The notes under the pieces are model-generated. The model saw only the letters and a program-made list of their open reading frames with translations, was not told the origin of the DNA and did no database searches. Positions 24,190 through 33,318 of a stretch of DNA of 64,000 nucleotides are shown piece after piece. A program made the translations under genes and the position numbers. This stretch comes from Pseudoduganella dura (GTDB taxonomy: Bacteria > Pseudomonadota > Gammaproteobacteria > Burkholderiales > Burkholderiaceae_D): positions 4,526,001 to 4,590,000 of the forward strand of contig NZ_WNWM01000002.1 of NCBI RefSeq assembly GCF_009727155.1, given 5' to 3'. Each line of letters begins with the position of its first letter. Position 1 is the first letter of the stretch.

Positions 24190-25170
24190 ATGATCCGCCA
24201 GACCAGCACGCCGACCGATCTTTCCGCCAATCTCGCCCTCGACAGCAAGGGCCTGTCCGAACTGCGCCAGGGCGCGAAAGCAGGGTCGCCCGAGGCACTG
24301 AAAGGCGCCGCCACGCAGTTCGAGGCGATGTTCGTCAACATGATGTTGAAGAGCATGCGCGACGCCACGCCGCAGGAAGGCCTGCTGGACAATTCGCAGA
24401 CGAAGATGTTCACCACGATGCTGGACCAGCAGACCAGCCAGAACATTGCCAAGAAGGGCGTGGGACTGGCGGACGTGCTGGTGCGGCAATTGTCGAAGAC
24501 GGCGGGATTGAGCGGCATGGCGGGGGAACCGGGCGTACAGGGCGGCGTGCAGGGGGCGGTACCCGAGGGCGGCTTCACGAAGTCGATGCTCGATGCGGCG
24601 AAACTGCAGCGCTCGATCGATGCGGCCGGCGGCGGCATGGCCAAAGTGGCCAATGCGGCGGATGCTGCCGGCACGGCGACGGCGAGCACGGTCGCGGCCA
24701 GCACATCGCGTCATGCCCACGTGCGCACGTTCGCCGACAAGCTGTCCGGCCACGCCGAGGAAGCCAGCCGCGCCACCGGCATTCCGGCCAAGTTCATGCT
24801 GGGCCAGGCCGCGCTGGAGAGCGGCTGGGGCAAGCGGGAAATCAAGGCTGCGGACGGTACCACCAGCCACAACCTCTTCGGCATCAAGGCCGGCGCCGAC
24901 TGGAAGGGCAAGACGGTGGACGTGGCCACCACCGAGTATGTCAACGGCCGGGCCCAGCGCAAGATCGAACGCTTCCGCGCCTATGACAGCTATGCGGACA
25001 GCTTCAAGGATTATGCCAGGCTGATCACCAATAATCCCCGTTACGAAAAGGTGCTGGCCAGCGCCGGCGACGCGGCCGCGTTTGCCCGCAACCTGCAAAA
25101 AGCCGGTTATGCGACCGATCCGAACTACGCGACCAAGCTGGCGGCCGTTATCAACAAGACACTGGTATAA
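24190..25170 (+). CDS. flgJ: Rod cap and muramidase FlgJ
   Basis: This 326-residue protein caps the growing rod and locally digests peptidoglycan. The N-terminal rod-binding domain (about residues 30-105) has AATQFEAMFVNMMLKSMRDA. A flexible Gly/Ala linker follows. The C-terminal glucosaminidase domain (about residues 175-325) contains GIPAKFMLGQAALESGWGKR, where the Glu of LESGWG is the catalytic residue. The two-domain form is the beta/gamma-proteobacterial type. It starts 12 bp after flgI. A sigma-28 promoter follows it before flgK. Confidence 0.96.
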   Translation: MIRQTSTPTDLSANLALDSKGLSELRQGAKAGSPEALKGAATQFEAMFVNMMLKSMRDATPQEGLLDNSQTKMFTTMLDQQTSQNIAKKGVGLADVLVRQLSKTAGLSGMAGEPGVQGGVQGAVPEGGFTKSMLDAAKLQRSIDAAGGGMAKVANAADAAGTATASTVAASTSRHAHVRTFADKLSGHAEEASRATGIPAKFMLGQAALESGWGKREIKAADGTTSHNLFGIKAGADWKGKTVDVATTEYVNGRAQRKIERFRAYDSYADSFKDYARLITNNPRYEKVLASAGDAAAFARNLQKAGYATDPNYATKLAAVINKTLV

Positions 25171-25203
25171 GCGGAGTGATGGGCACCGTAGCCGGCCGGA
25201 AAC

Positions 25204-25230
25204 TCAAGTTCGGCCGCGTTCTGCCGTAAA
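25204..25230 (+). promoter_or_regulatory. Sigma-28 promoter of flgK-flgL
   Basis: TCAAGTTC and GCCGTAAA are separated by 11 bp, matching TAAAGTTT-N11-GCCGATAA at 12 of 16 positions. It lies 27 bp before the flgK ATG in the flgJ-flgK gap. This gives the hook-filament junction genes late expression while they may also be read from the flg unit. Confidence 0.7.
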
Positions 25231-25256
25231 CTGGCTACATCAGGAAAGAATTCAGC

Positions 25257-27152
25257 ATGAGCAATCTACTCAGCATCGGCAGGACGGGTTTGCTGGCGGC
25301 GCAGACGGGCATCGCCACCACCGGCCACAACATCACGAACTCGAGCGTGCCTGGCTACACCCGGCAGGGGATCGTGCAGTCGACGCTGCCGCCGGTGAGC
25401 CAGGGCGTGGGCTACGTGGGCACCGGCACCCAGGTGGCCCAGATCAAGCGCTACTACGACGATTTCCTGAACAAGCAGGTGATGACCGCCCAGGCCACGC
25501 AGGGCGCGACCGATACCTATCTCACGGAGATCAGCCAGATCGACAACATGCTGTCCGATGCGACGATCGGCCTGTCGCCGGCGATGCAGGATTTCTTCAA
25601 GGGCGTGCAGACGGCCAATTCCACGCCGTCGCTGCAGTCGTCGCGCGCGTCGATGCTGTCGTCCGCCGAGACGCTGGCGGCGCGCTTCCACGAGGTTTCC
25701 GGCCGGCTGCAGGAACTGCAGGATGGCGTCAACACGTCGATCACCAGCACGGTCAACGGCATCAACTCGTATGCCGCGCAGATCGCCAACCTGAACAACC
25801 AGATCGCCACGCTGACCACCGATCCGCTGAACCCGCCGAACGACCTGCTGGACCAGCGCGACCAGCTCGTGCGCGAGCTGAACCAGCAGGTGAAGATCAC
25901 CGTGCTGCCGAGCGATAACAACATGCTCAACATCTCGTTCGGTTCCGGCCAGCCGCTGGTGACGGGCACCAGCCACCTCGAGATGGCGGCCGTGCAGTCG
26001 CCGACCGACCCTGGCCGCCTCGTGGTCGCGTATCCGGCCACCGGGCGCAGCACGATCATCGCCGACGACACGTTCGCCGGCGGCGCGCTGGGCGGCCTGA
26101 TGGATTTCCGCAGCGAATCGCTGGACCGGGTGCAGAACGAGATCGGCCAGGTGGCCGCCGGGCTGACGCAGGCGTTCAACGCGCAACACCGGCTGGGGCA
26201 GGACCTGGACGGCAATCCGGGCGGCGACTTCTTCACGCCGTTGAAGGCGTATGTCGGCTACGACGCACGCAATTCGGCGTTGAGCACGGCCACGCTGGAT
26301 GCTTCGATCACCGATGCGACCGCGCTTACCGGCCTCGATTACGAAGTCAATTATGGCGGCACGCCGGCCGCGTATTCGGTGACCCGTTCCGATGGCGTGG
26401 TCACGCCGATCGCCGATCCGACGGTCCCGCAGGAGATCGATGGCGTCACGTACGCGTTCGCCGGCGATCCGGTCTCCGGCGACCGCATCCAGGTGCGCCC
26501 CACGTATACCGCCGCGGCCAGTTTCGACGTGGCCGTTACCGACTATCGCAGGATCGCGCTGGCGGCGCCGATCGCCACGTCGACGCCATCGTCCAATTCC
26601 GGCACGGCCACGATCAGCCCCGGCACCGTCGATGAAAGTTACCTGCCCAACCCGTTGACGGCACCGGTGACGCTCACGTTCGACGGCACCCAGCTCACGG
26701 GCCCGGATGGACTGGAGATACCCTACAGTGCGGCGGACGGCGGCACCGTCAGCTTCGGCGGCATCACCTTCACGGTGTCCGGCGGCGCCAAGGCGGGCGA
26801 CCAGTTCACGGTCGGGCCCAATACCAACGGCGTCGGCGACGCCCGCAACGGCGTGCTGCTGGCCGGCCTGCAGACAAAAAACATCCTGAACGGCGGCACC
26901 TCCACGTTCCAGGGCTCGTACGCATCGACCGTGAACTTCGTCGGCAACAAGACGCGCGAGATGCAGGTGGGCAGCGCGGCCAGCGAGACCACCGTCAACC
27001 AGGCGATCGCGGCGCAGCAGAGCGTGTCCGGCGTGAACCTGGACGAAGAGGCGGCGGACCTGCTGCGCTACCAGCAGGCCTACCAGGCCGCCGGCAAGGT
27101 GATGCAGGTGGCGGGAACGTTGTTCGACACGCTGCTGTCGATCGCACAGTAA
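25257..27152 (+). CDS. flgK: Hook-filament junction protein FlgK (HAP1)
   Basis: This 631-residue protein joins hook and filament. The start SNLLSIGRTGLLAAQTGIAT plus GHNITNSSVPGYTRQ is the family signature. The C-terminus has VSGVNLDEEAADLLRYQQAY, the conserved axial helix. The middle is the variable exposed region and is somewhat larger than in E. coli FlgK (547 residues). FlgN is its chaperone. It follows a sigma-28 promoter and an AGGAAAG ribosome-binding site and lies 16 bp before flgL. Confidence 0.96.
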   Translation: MSNLLSIGRTGLLAAQTGIATTGHNITNSSVPGYTRQGIVQSTLPPVSQGVGYVGTGTQVAQIKRYYDDFLNKQVMTAQATQGATDTYLTEISQIDNMLSDATIGLSPAMQDFFKGVQTANSTPSLQSSRASMLSSAETLAARFHEVSGRLQELQDGVNTSITSTVNGINSYAAQIANLNNQIATLTTDPLNPPNDLLDQRDQLVRELNQQVKITVLPSDNNMLNISFGSGQPLVTGTSHLEMAAVQSPTDPGRLVVAYPATGRSTIIADDTFAGGALGGLMDFRSESLDRVQNEIGQVAAGLTQAFNAQHRLGQDLDGNPGGDFFTPLKAYVGYDARNSALSTATLDASITDATALTGLDYEVNYGGTPAAYSVTRSDGVVTPIADPTVPQEIDGVTYAFAGDPVSGDRIQVRPTYTAAASFDVAVTDYRRIALAAPIATSTPSSNSGTATISPGTVDESYLPNPLTAPVTLTFDGTQLTGPDGLEIPYSAADGGTVSFGGITFTVSGGAKAGDQFTVGPNTNGVGDARNGVLLAGLQTKNILNGGTSTFQGSYASTVNFVGNKTREMQVGSAASETTVNQAIAAQQSVSGVNLDEEAADLLRYQQAYQAAGKVMQVAGTLFDTLLSIAQ

Positions 27153-27168
27153 TCCATCGAGGTTGAAC

Positions 27169-28398
27169 ATGGCAATCCGTATCAGTACCCAGACAATGTA
27201 CGACCGCAACGTGCAGCAGCTGTCGAATCTGCAGGGCAACATGCTGCGCACGCAGATGCAGCTGTCGACCATGCAGCGCGTGCTGACACCGGCGGACGAC
27301 CCGGTGGCTTCCGCGCGCGCGCTGGAAGTGACGCAAGCCTACGAGATGAACGAACAGTTCACGGTAAACCGCCAAACGGCCGAGGCTTCGCTGCTGCAGG
27401 TCGACACGACGCTGGGCACCATCAACGATGTGATGGAAAGCGCGCTGGCGTCGGTGGTCGAGGCCGGCAATCCCGGGCAAAACCAGAGCAACCGGGATGC
27501 CATCGCCCTGGCACTGGAAGGCCACCTCAACGACCTGCTCAGCCAGGCCAACACGGCCGACGGCTCGGGCGGTTTCCTGTTTTCCGGCTACAAGACCAAC
27601 ACGCAGCCGTTCTCGCTGACGGCCGATGGCGCCACGTACAACGGCGACCAGGGCCGGCGCGAGCTGCAGGTGGGCTCGGGCCGGCAGATGCCGATCAGCG
27701 CGTCGGGCAGCGAAATTTTCGAGGAAAACCCGACCGGCAACGGCACGTTCCTGACGGGGGCGGAGCGCACCAACACGGGCACCGGCATCATTTCTCCCGG
27801 TACCGTCGTCGGCGCCGCGGTGCCGGGCAATTACGCGATCAATTTCACCAAGGACGCCACCTCGGGGCTGGTGCAGTATTCGGTGACCAATACCGACGAC
27901 GGCAGCGAAATCATGCCGGCCACCGACTTCAAGGCCGGCGAGACGATCACCTTCGGCGGCATGTCGCTGAACATCACCGGCGCGCCGGCCGACGGCGACA
28001 CGTTTACGATCGAACCGAGCCGTAACCAGTCGGTATTCACCACGCTGCGCGACGTGATCACCGCGCTGCGCACGCCGGCATCGAGCTCGGGTCCGACGGC
28101 GGCGGCGGCGTTGACCAACGCGCTCAGCCAGGCCAACCAGAACCTGCAGAACGCGCAGACCAACATGGGGGCGGTGCAGGCCTCGGTGGGCGCGCGCAGG
28201 CTGGAGCTGGACACGCTGGAAGAATCGGCCTCGGCATTGAAGATCCAGTATTCGGCACAGATCACCAACCTGGTCGGCCTGACCGATGCCGGCACGGTCG
28301 AAGCCCTTTCCCGCTTCCAGCAGCAGACCACCAGCCTCTCCGCCGCCCAGCAAACCTTCCGCTCCGCCACCCAGCTCTCGCTGTTCAACTACATCTGA
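27169..28398 (+). CDS. flgL: Hook-filament junction protein FlgL (HAP3)
   Basis: This 409-residue flagellin-like protein is the second junction protein. The N-terminus AIRISTQTMYDRNVQQLSNL and the segment RVLTPADDPVASARALEVTQ are typical, and the C-terminal coiled region is EALSRFQQQTTSLSAAQQTF. I start at ATG 27169 because GAGG lies six bases upstream; a TTG two codons earlier is less likely. It is the last gene of the rightward flg unit and converges with fliR across a 153-bp gap that holds a degenerate REP repeat. Confidence 0.95.
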   Translation: MAIRISTQTMYDRNVQQLSNLQGNMLRTQMQLSTMQRVLTPADDPVASARALEVTQAYEMNEQFTVNRQTAEASLLQVDTTLGTINDVMESALASVVEAGNPGQNQSNRDAIALALEGHLNDLLSQANTADGSGGFLFSGYKTNTQPFSLTADGATYNGDQGRRELQVGSGRQMPISASGSEIFEENPTGNGTFLTGAERTNTGTGIISPGTVVGAAVPGNYAINFTKDATSGLVQYSVTNTDDGSEIMPATDFKAGETITFGGMSLNITGAPADGDTFTIEPSRNQSVFTTLRDVITALRTPASSSGPTAAAALTNALSQANQNLQNAQTNMGAVQASVGARRLELDTLEESASALKIQYSAQITNLVGLTDAGTVEALSRFQQQTTSLSAAQQTFRSATQLSLFNYI

Positions 28399-28435
28399 CG
28401 GTGGCCTTGAAGTCAGTTGCGGACGTAGCGTGGTT

Positions 28436-28497
28436 CCGACACCGGTTGTCAGCGCCGAAAGTCGGCAAGATGCCGGTGAAAACCGGTGTCCGACACC
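28436..28497 (+). repeat. Degenerate REP-type repeat (family A), flgL-fliR gap
   Basis: The right part, AACCGGTGTCCGACACC (28481-28497), matches the conserved arm of the repeats that bracket the RAYT gene. The left part, CCGACACCGGTT (28436-28447), is nearly its inverted partner, but the central TTTTTCC/GGAAAAA parts are missing. It lies between the convergent flgL and fliR genes, where a hairpin could separate the two transcripts. Confidence 0.65.
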
Positions 28498-28551
28498 AGC
28501 GACACTGACGCCATCGGGATCTGCTGAACGGCACCAGTATCCGTACCCGGT

Positions 28552-29379
28552 TTACCTGGCGGCGGGAGGTTGCGGCCGGGGCGGGATATTGCCTTCGCCC
28601 TGCAGCACGCGCGGCACCAGCTTCGCCTTTTCGGCGCCCTGGCCCAGCAGGTTGAGGAACGGCGTGGTGAGGTAGGGCAGGGCGATCATCAGCACCAGGA
28701 ACCCGGCGCCCAGCGTGATCGGAAAACCGATGCCGAACAGGTTCAGCTGCGGGGCCGCGCGTGTCAGCACGCCGAGGGCGACATTGGTGATCAGCAGCGC
28801 GGCGACGATCGGCAGCGACAGCTGCACGCCGGCCGAAAAGATCTTGGCGCCCCACAGCGCCAGGTCCCAGAAGCCGGCACCGTGGAACATGCGGCCCGAG
28901 ATCGGCAGCGTGAAGAAGCTTTCCGCCAGCGCTTCGAGCAGCAGCAGGTGCACGTTCGCGACCAGCAGCATCAGCGTGGCGACCCAGGTGAGGAATTGCG
29001 AGATCGCCGACGAGCGGCCCTGCGACATCGGATCGAAGAAGCTGGCGAAGCCCAGGCCCATCGTGAGGCTGCTGATCTCGCCCGCCATCTCGACGGCGGC
29101 GAACACGATCCGCATCGCGAACCCCATCGCGGCACCGGTAATGAATTCCTTCGCCAGGATCAGCAAGCCTTCCCACGAAGCCGGGTCGGCGGCGGGGATC
29201 GCCGGCACCAGCGGCGCGATGGCGATCGCCACGACCACGCCGAAGCCGAGCCGCGCACTGCGGGGAATGCGCGCGTTGCCGAAGAACGGCGATGCGGCGA
29301 CCAGCCCGAGGATGCGCGTCAGCGGCCAGATGAAGCCGGCGATCAGGGTGTTGATGTCGGCAAGCGAGAGAGCCAGCAT
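28552..29379 (-). CDS. fliR: Flagellar export gate protein FliR
   Basis: This 275-residue inner-membrane protein is part of the FliPQR core of the export gate. Several long hydrophobic helices are present, and the family motifs ASPFFGNARIPRSARLGFGV and MGLGFASFFDP are clear, as is the late segment GIGFPITLGAGFLVLMIALP. It ends in a short Pro-rich tail. It is the last gene of the long leftward fli unit, 19 bp after fliQ, and converges with flgL. Confidence 0.96.
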   Translation of the reverse strand: MLALSLADINTLIAGFIWPLTRILGLVAASPFFGNARIPRSARLGFGVVVAIAIAPLVPAIPAADPASWEGLLILAKEFITGAAMGFAMRIVFAAVEMAGEISSLTMGLGFASFFDPMSQGRSSAISQFLTWVATLMLLVANVHLLLLEALAESFFTLPISGRMFHGAGFWDLALWGAKIFSAGVQLSLPIVAALLITNVALGVLTRAAPQLNLFGIGFPITLGAGFLVLMIALPYLTTPFLNLLGQGAEKAKLVPRVLQGEGNIPPRPQPPAAR

Positions 29380-29398
29380 GGCGGGGGCGGGACCGTCG

Positions 29399-29668
29399 TC
29401 AGCCGATCATGCCGGGAATGCCGCCGAAGATCTCGCGCATGTAATCCGTCATCACCGAGATCATCCACGGCCCGGCCACCACGAGCGCCACGAACACGCC
29501 CACCAGTTTCGGGATGAACGACAGCGTCGACTCATTGATCTGCGTGGCCGCCTGGAAGATCGACACGACGAGGCCGATGCCGAGGGCGACGAGCAGCAGC
29601 GGCGCGGCCACCATCAGCGTCACTTCCATCGCATGGCGGCCCATCGTCATCACGGTTTCGGGAGTCAT
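29399..29668 (-). CDS. fliQ: Flagellar export gate protein FliQ
   Basis: This 89-residue protein has two transmembrane helices and forms four copies around FliP in the export gate. The start MTPETVMTMGRHAMEVTLMV and the Q-rich linker FQAATQINESTLSFIPK are characteristic of the family. Its length is exactly as expected. It lies 11 bp after fliP and 19 bp before fliR. Confidence 0.96.
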   Translation of the reverse strand: MTPETVMTMGRHAMEVTLMVAAPLLLVALGIGLVVSIFQAATQINESTLSFIPKLVGVFVALVVAGPWMISVMTDYMREIFGGIPGMIG

Positions 29669-29679
29669 GAACGGTGTTC

Positions 29680-30444
29680 CTAGTAAAAACTCTGCGAGAG
29701 CGAGCCCAGCAGCAGTTGCCAGCCGTCGACCAGCACGAACAGCATCATCTTGAACGGCAGCGAGATCACCGCCGGCGACATCATCATCATCCCCATCGAC
29801 ATCAGCACCGAGGCCACCACCATGTCGATGATCAGGAACGGAATGAAGATCGCAAAGCCGATCTGGAACGCCGTCTTCAGCTCGCTGGTGATGAAGGCCG
29901 GCACGAGGATGCGCATCGGTACATCCTCCGGGCCCTGCAGCGCCGGGCTGCGCGAGATCTTCACGAACAGCGCCAGGTCGGCCTGCCGCGTTTGCTTGAG
30001 CATGAACGTCTTCAGCGGCGCCCCGCCGCGCTCGATCGCCTGCTGCATCGTGATCTGGTTGGCCTGCAGCGGCTGGTACGCTTCGGTATAGATGCGGTCG
30101 AACGTGGGGCCCATCACGAAGAACGTGAGGAACAGCGCCAGGCCGACCATCACCTGGTTCGGCGGCGCCGTCTGCGTGCCCATCGCCTGCCGCAGCAGCG
30201 ACAGCACGATGACGATTCGGGTAAAGCCGGTCATCATCAGCAGCACGGCAGGCAGGAACGTCAGCGCCGTCATCAGGATCAGCGTCTGCAGCGTGAGCCC
30301 GTACTGGACGCCGCCGCCCGGGGCGGGGGTGCTGGTGAAGGCGGGAATGGTGGGCTCGGCGGCCGCTGCCAGCGGCAGGCAGAGTACCAGCGGCAAGCCG
30401 GCCAGTGCCAGCGCGCGCGCGGCGTGCTTCAGGTTACTTGCCAT
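29680..30444 (-). CDS. fliP: Flagellar export gate protein FliP
   Basis: This 254-residue protein forms the pentameric pore of the export gate. A cleavable signal peptide is visible at residues 1-25 (ending LPLAAAAEP), unusual among membrane proteins but normal for FliP. Family motifs include [39 protein letters not shown] and the Met-rich [21 protein letters not shown] start at ATG 30444, overlapping the fliO end by 11 bp. It lies upstream of fliQ in the fli unit. Confidence 0.96.
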   Translation of the reverse strand: MASNLKHAARALALAGLPLVLCLPLAAAAEPTIPAFTSTPAPGGGVQYGLTLQTLILMTALTFLPAVLLMMTGFTRIVIVLSLLRQAMGTQTAPPNQVMVGLALFLTFFVMGPTFDRIYTEAYQPLQANQITMQQAIERGGAPLKTFMLKQTRQADLALFVKISRSPALQGPEDVPMRILVPAFITSELKTAFQIGFAIFIPFLIIDMVVASVLMSMGMMMMSPAVISLPFKMMLFVLVDGWQLLLGSLSQSFY

Positions 30445-31102
30445 TGCGCTTTTCGATGGTTTGCTTGAACCATTCCGAGAAATTGGTGGCCGGCATGCCA
30501 TCCGGCCGCACCAGCCCTTCGGGGGCCGTTTCCTGCCGCGGCATCGTGGCCAGCGCGTTCATGCGCCCCGGCGAGGCGCCGACGACGATCCACTGCTCGC
30601 CCACCTCGACCACGAGGATCCGTTCGCGCGTGCCGACCGACAGCGCGCCGACCAGTTTCACGGTATTGCCGCCGGTGACGTTGCGCGGGCCGAAGCGCTT
30701 CAGCGCCCAGGCCAGGCCCACCAGGATCGCCAGCACGAAGCCCAGCGCGAGAACGGTCTGCACCAGGTTGGCCGCCGCCGACGGCGCCGCGGGCAGGGCG
30801 GGCGGCGGCACCGCGGTACGCGCGCCGGCCAGCGCGGCCTGCTGCTCCGGCGAGGCCGCCGGCGGCGGCACGGGGCCCGGGGCCGGCGCTTCTTCCGGCG
30901 ACACGACGGTGGCCGGCTCGCCGGCCTTCACGGGCGCGACGGTACGGTCGGCGGGATTGGTGACGACGGTGGCAGGTGCGGTGGCAGGCGCGGTGGCAGT
31001 GGCAGGCGCGTTCTGGCCGAAGGCCGGCGGCGCAAAGCCGCCGGCCAGCACGAAGCCTGCCAACAGCGCGGCCGACAGTGCAGGAACAAGGACACGCTTC
31101 AT
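30434..31102 (-). CDS. fliO: Flagellar export gate assembly protein FliO
   Basis: This 222-residue membrane protein helps assemble the FliPQR gate. A signal-like N-terminus (about residues 1-30) is followed by an Ala/Pro-rich periplasmic region of about 75 residues, then one transmembrane helix near residues 110-130 ([20 protein letters not shown]), and the cytoplasmic FliO core [20 protein letters not shown]. The long N-terminal extension makes it bigger than enterobacterial FliO. It overlaps fliN by 4 bp and fliP by 11 bp. Confidence 0.92.
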   Translation of the reverse strand: MKRVLVPALSAALLAGFVLAGGFAPPAFGQNAPATATAPATAPATVVTNPADRTVAPVKAGEPATVVSPEEAPAPGPVPPPAASPEQQAALAGARTAVPPPALPAAPSAAANLVQTVLALGFVLAILVGLAWALKRFGPRNVTGGNTVKLVGALSVGTRERILVVEVGEQWIVVGASPGRMNALATMPRQETAPEGLVRPDGMPATNFSEWFKQTIEKRNGK

Positions 31103-31515
31103 TTATTCAGTTTTCGGATGCGTTCGGAAGGCGTGATGATATCGGTAAGGCGGATGCCGAACTTGTCGTTCACCACCACGACCTCGCCCTGCGCGATCAG
31201 GCAGCCGTTGACCAGCACGTCCATCGGTTCGCCCGCCAGGCCGTCCAGTTCGACCACCGAGCCCTGCGCCAGTTGCAGCAGGTTCTTGATGGCGATCTTG
31301 GTGCGGCCCAGTTCCACCGTCAGCTGGACCGGGATATCGAGGATGAAGTCGATGTCGTTGTGGGTTTCCGTACGCGTCGGCGTCTTCGAGAAATCCTTGA
31401 ACACGGCAGCGGTGGCGGCTTCCTTCTGCAGCGCTTCGGCTTCCGCCTTGGCCTGCTCCGCAATCGCCGCGCCCCAATCGTCGTCGAGGCTTTGATCGTC
31501 CTGGTTATCCGCCAT
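31099..31515 (-). CDS. fliN: Flagellar motor switch protein FliN
   Basis: This 138-residue cytoplasmic protein is a C-ring subunit that sets rotation sense and helps dock export substrates. An acidic N-terminal region (MADNQDDQSLDDDW) precedes the SpoA domain, seen in LDIPVQLTVELGRTKIAIKN and AQGEVVVVNDKFGIRLTDII. I start at ATG 31515; the longer frame upstream is shadow. It lies 76 bp after fliM and overlaps fliO by 4 bp. Confidence 0.96.
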   Translation of the reverse strand: MADNQDDQSLDDDWGAAIAEQAKAEAEALQKEAATAAVFKDFSKTPTRTETHNDIDFILDIPVQLTVELGRTKIAIKNLLQLAQGSVVELDGLAGEPMDVLVNGCLIAQGEVVVVNDKFGIRLTDIITPSERIRKLNK

Positions 31516-31591
31516 GATGTGCTCCTGTGATGCTGGTGTCGCCAGCCAAATGCCAAATTGCACGCGGACGCCGACGGCGTCCGCGTGCCTG

Positions 31592-32575
31592 TTATTTACT
31601 CAAATTGTCGCTGTTGGCGAGCAGCCGCTCCACCCGCAGCGCGTATTGTCCATTCAGCACGCCATACGTGCAATCGATCACGGGCACGCCGTCCACCGTG
31701 GCTTCGATCGTTTCCGGAATGCTCAAAGGGATCACGTCGCCCACGCGCATGTTCAGGATTTCGTCGAAGCTGACCTTGGCTGTGCCGAGTCGCGCCACCA
31801 GTTCCACCTCGGCGATCTGGATCTGCTGCGTCATCAGGCGGATCCAGCGCTTGTCCACTTCCAGCGCCTCGCCCTGCAGCGACGACGTCAGCGCATCGCG
31901 GATCGGCTCGATCATCGAATACGGCATGCAGAAGTGGATCTGGCCGGATACCGAGCCCAGCTCCACCGTGAAGGTCGATGCCACCACCACCTCGTTCGGC
32001 GTGGCGATGTTGGCGAACTGCGTATTCATCTCCGAGCGGATGTATTCGAACTCGACCGGGAACACCGGTTCCCACGACTTCGTGTAGGCATCGAACACGA
32101 TATCGAGGATGCGCAGGATGATGCGCTGCTCGGTGGCCGTGAAGTCGCGGCCTTCCACGCGGGTGTGGAAGCGGCCGTCGCCGCCGAACAGGTTATCCAC
32201 CAGCAGGAATACCAGGCCCGGATCGAACACCATCAGCGCCGTGCCGCGCAGCGGCTTCATGTGCACCAGGTTCAGGTTCGTCGGCACCACCAGGTTGCGG
32301 ATGAATTCGCTGTATTTCGATACCCGCACCGAGCCTACCGATACTTCCGCGCTGCGGCGCAGGAAGTTGAACAGCCCCACGCGCAGCAGGCGGGCAAACC
32401 GTTCGTTGATGATCTCCAACGTCGGCATCCGGCCGCGCACGATGCGCTCCTGGGTCGCCAGGTTGTAGGTGCGGACTCCCGCGACTTCTTCCGGCGCCTG
32501 GACGTCGTCCTGGTCGCCGTTGACGCCCTTCAGCAGGGCATCGACTTCTTCCTGGGAGAGAAAATTATCCGCCAT
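31592..32575 (-). CDS. fliM: Flagellar motor switch protein FliM
   Basis: This 327-residue C-ring protein receives phospho-CheY and contacts FliG and FliN. The N-terminal LSQEEVDALLKGV is the CheY-binding motif. The middle CheC-like domain holds the GGDG motif (NLFGGDGRFHTR), and the C-terminal SpoA domain has GDVIPLSIPETIEATVDGVP. It begins 24 bp after fliL. No anomalies are seen. Confidence 0.97.
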   Translation of the reverse strand: MADNFLSQEEVDALLKGVNGDQDDVQAPEEVAGVRTYNLATQERIVRGRMPTLEIINERFARLLRVGLFNFLRRSAEVSVGSVRVSKYSEFIRNLVVPTNLNLVHMKPLRGTALMVFDPGLVFLLVDNLFGGDGRFHTRVEGRDFTATEQRIILRILDIVFDAYTKSWEPVFPVEFEYIRSEMNTQFANIATPNEVVVASTFTVELGSVSGQIHFCMPYSMIEPIRDALTSSLQGEALEVDKRWIRLMTQQIQIAEVELVARLGTAKVSFDEILNMRVGDVIPLSIPETIEATVDGVPVIDCTYGVLNGQYALRVERLLANSDNLSK

Positions 32576-32599
32576 GGCTCATCGATGCTTGTTGAATGC

Positions 32600-33121
32600 T
32601 CACTGGATAATAAACGAGGTAAACAGTACTTCCGTCACTTCCTGTTCGTCGCCGTGGTCCTGGAATGGCTCGTTGACCTGCTCCAGGATTTCCTTGGACA
32701 GCTTGGTCTTGCCTTCGGGATTGTTGATTTCCGAGGCTTTCTTGGAGGATAGCAGCAACAGGATGCGGCTGCGCACCTTCGGCATGTTGTTCTTGATGAC
32801 CTCCGACTGCTCGGCATCGGGCACCTGCAGCGTAAACGCCAGCTGCAGGTACTGTTCGCCTTCTTCCGGATTCAGGTTGACGGTGAACGGCTCCACCGCC
32901 ACGTAGACGGGCGGGCCTTCATCGTGTTTCTTCTTCTTTTTCTTTTTCGGCTGCACGGTTTCTTCCTCGTGCTCGGCATCGGCCGCGTTGCCCTTCATCA
33001 GGAAGAACGCCGCCGCGCCGCCGCCGCCCAGCACGAGCACCAGTACGGCCACCAGGATGATGACCAGTTTCTTGTTGCCGCCACCGGCGGGTGCCGCGTC
33101 TGCCTTCGGGTCAGCTTTCAT
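32600..33121 (-). CDS. fliL: Flagellar basal body-associated protein FliL
   Basis: This 173-residue membrane protein sits near the stator and stabilises it. One transmembrane helix near residues 19-41 (LVIILVAVLVLVLGGGGAAA) follows a short cytoplasmic tail. A periplasmic linker then carries a run of seven Lys after PKK-type residues, followed by the FliL core VAVEPFTVNLNPEEGEQYLQ and LLLLSSKKASEINNPEGK. I start at ATG 33121; a TTG six codons earlier is possible. The 197 bp between fliK and this start contain no gene that I can see. Confidence 0.93.
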   Translation of the reverse strand: MKADPKADAAPAGGGNKKLVIILVAVLVLVLGGGGAAAFFLMKGNAADAEHEEETVQPKKKKKKKHDEGPPVYVAVEPFTVNLNPEEGEQYLQLAFTLQVPDAEQSEVIKNNMPKVRSRILLLLSSKKASEINNPEGKTKLSKEILEQVNEPFQDHGDEQEVTEVLFTSFIIQ

Positions 33122-33318
33122 GTCTTGTTTCGCTTTCAACTCTGCATTTCCATCACGCGCGCGCAGTCATCCGATCACGCGTGCTGTTGCCATTCGATAT
33201 GTGCCGCCATTATGGCATTATCGGCAGAGGCGGCGCGTCGGGATACGCGGAACAGCGGGCCGAAGACCCGCCAGCTCTGCCGTATGGAAATCGGTGCGGA
33301 CCGGGCCGCACCATGGAA

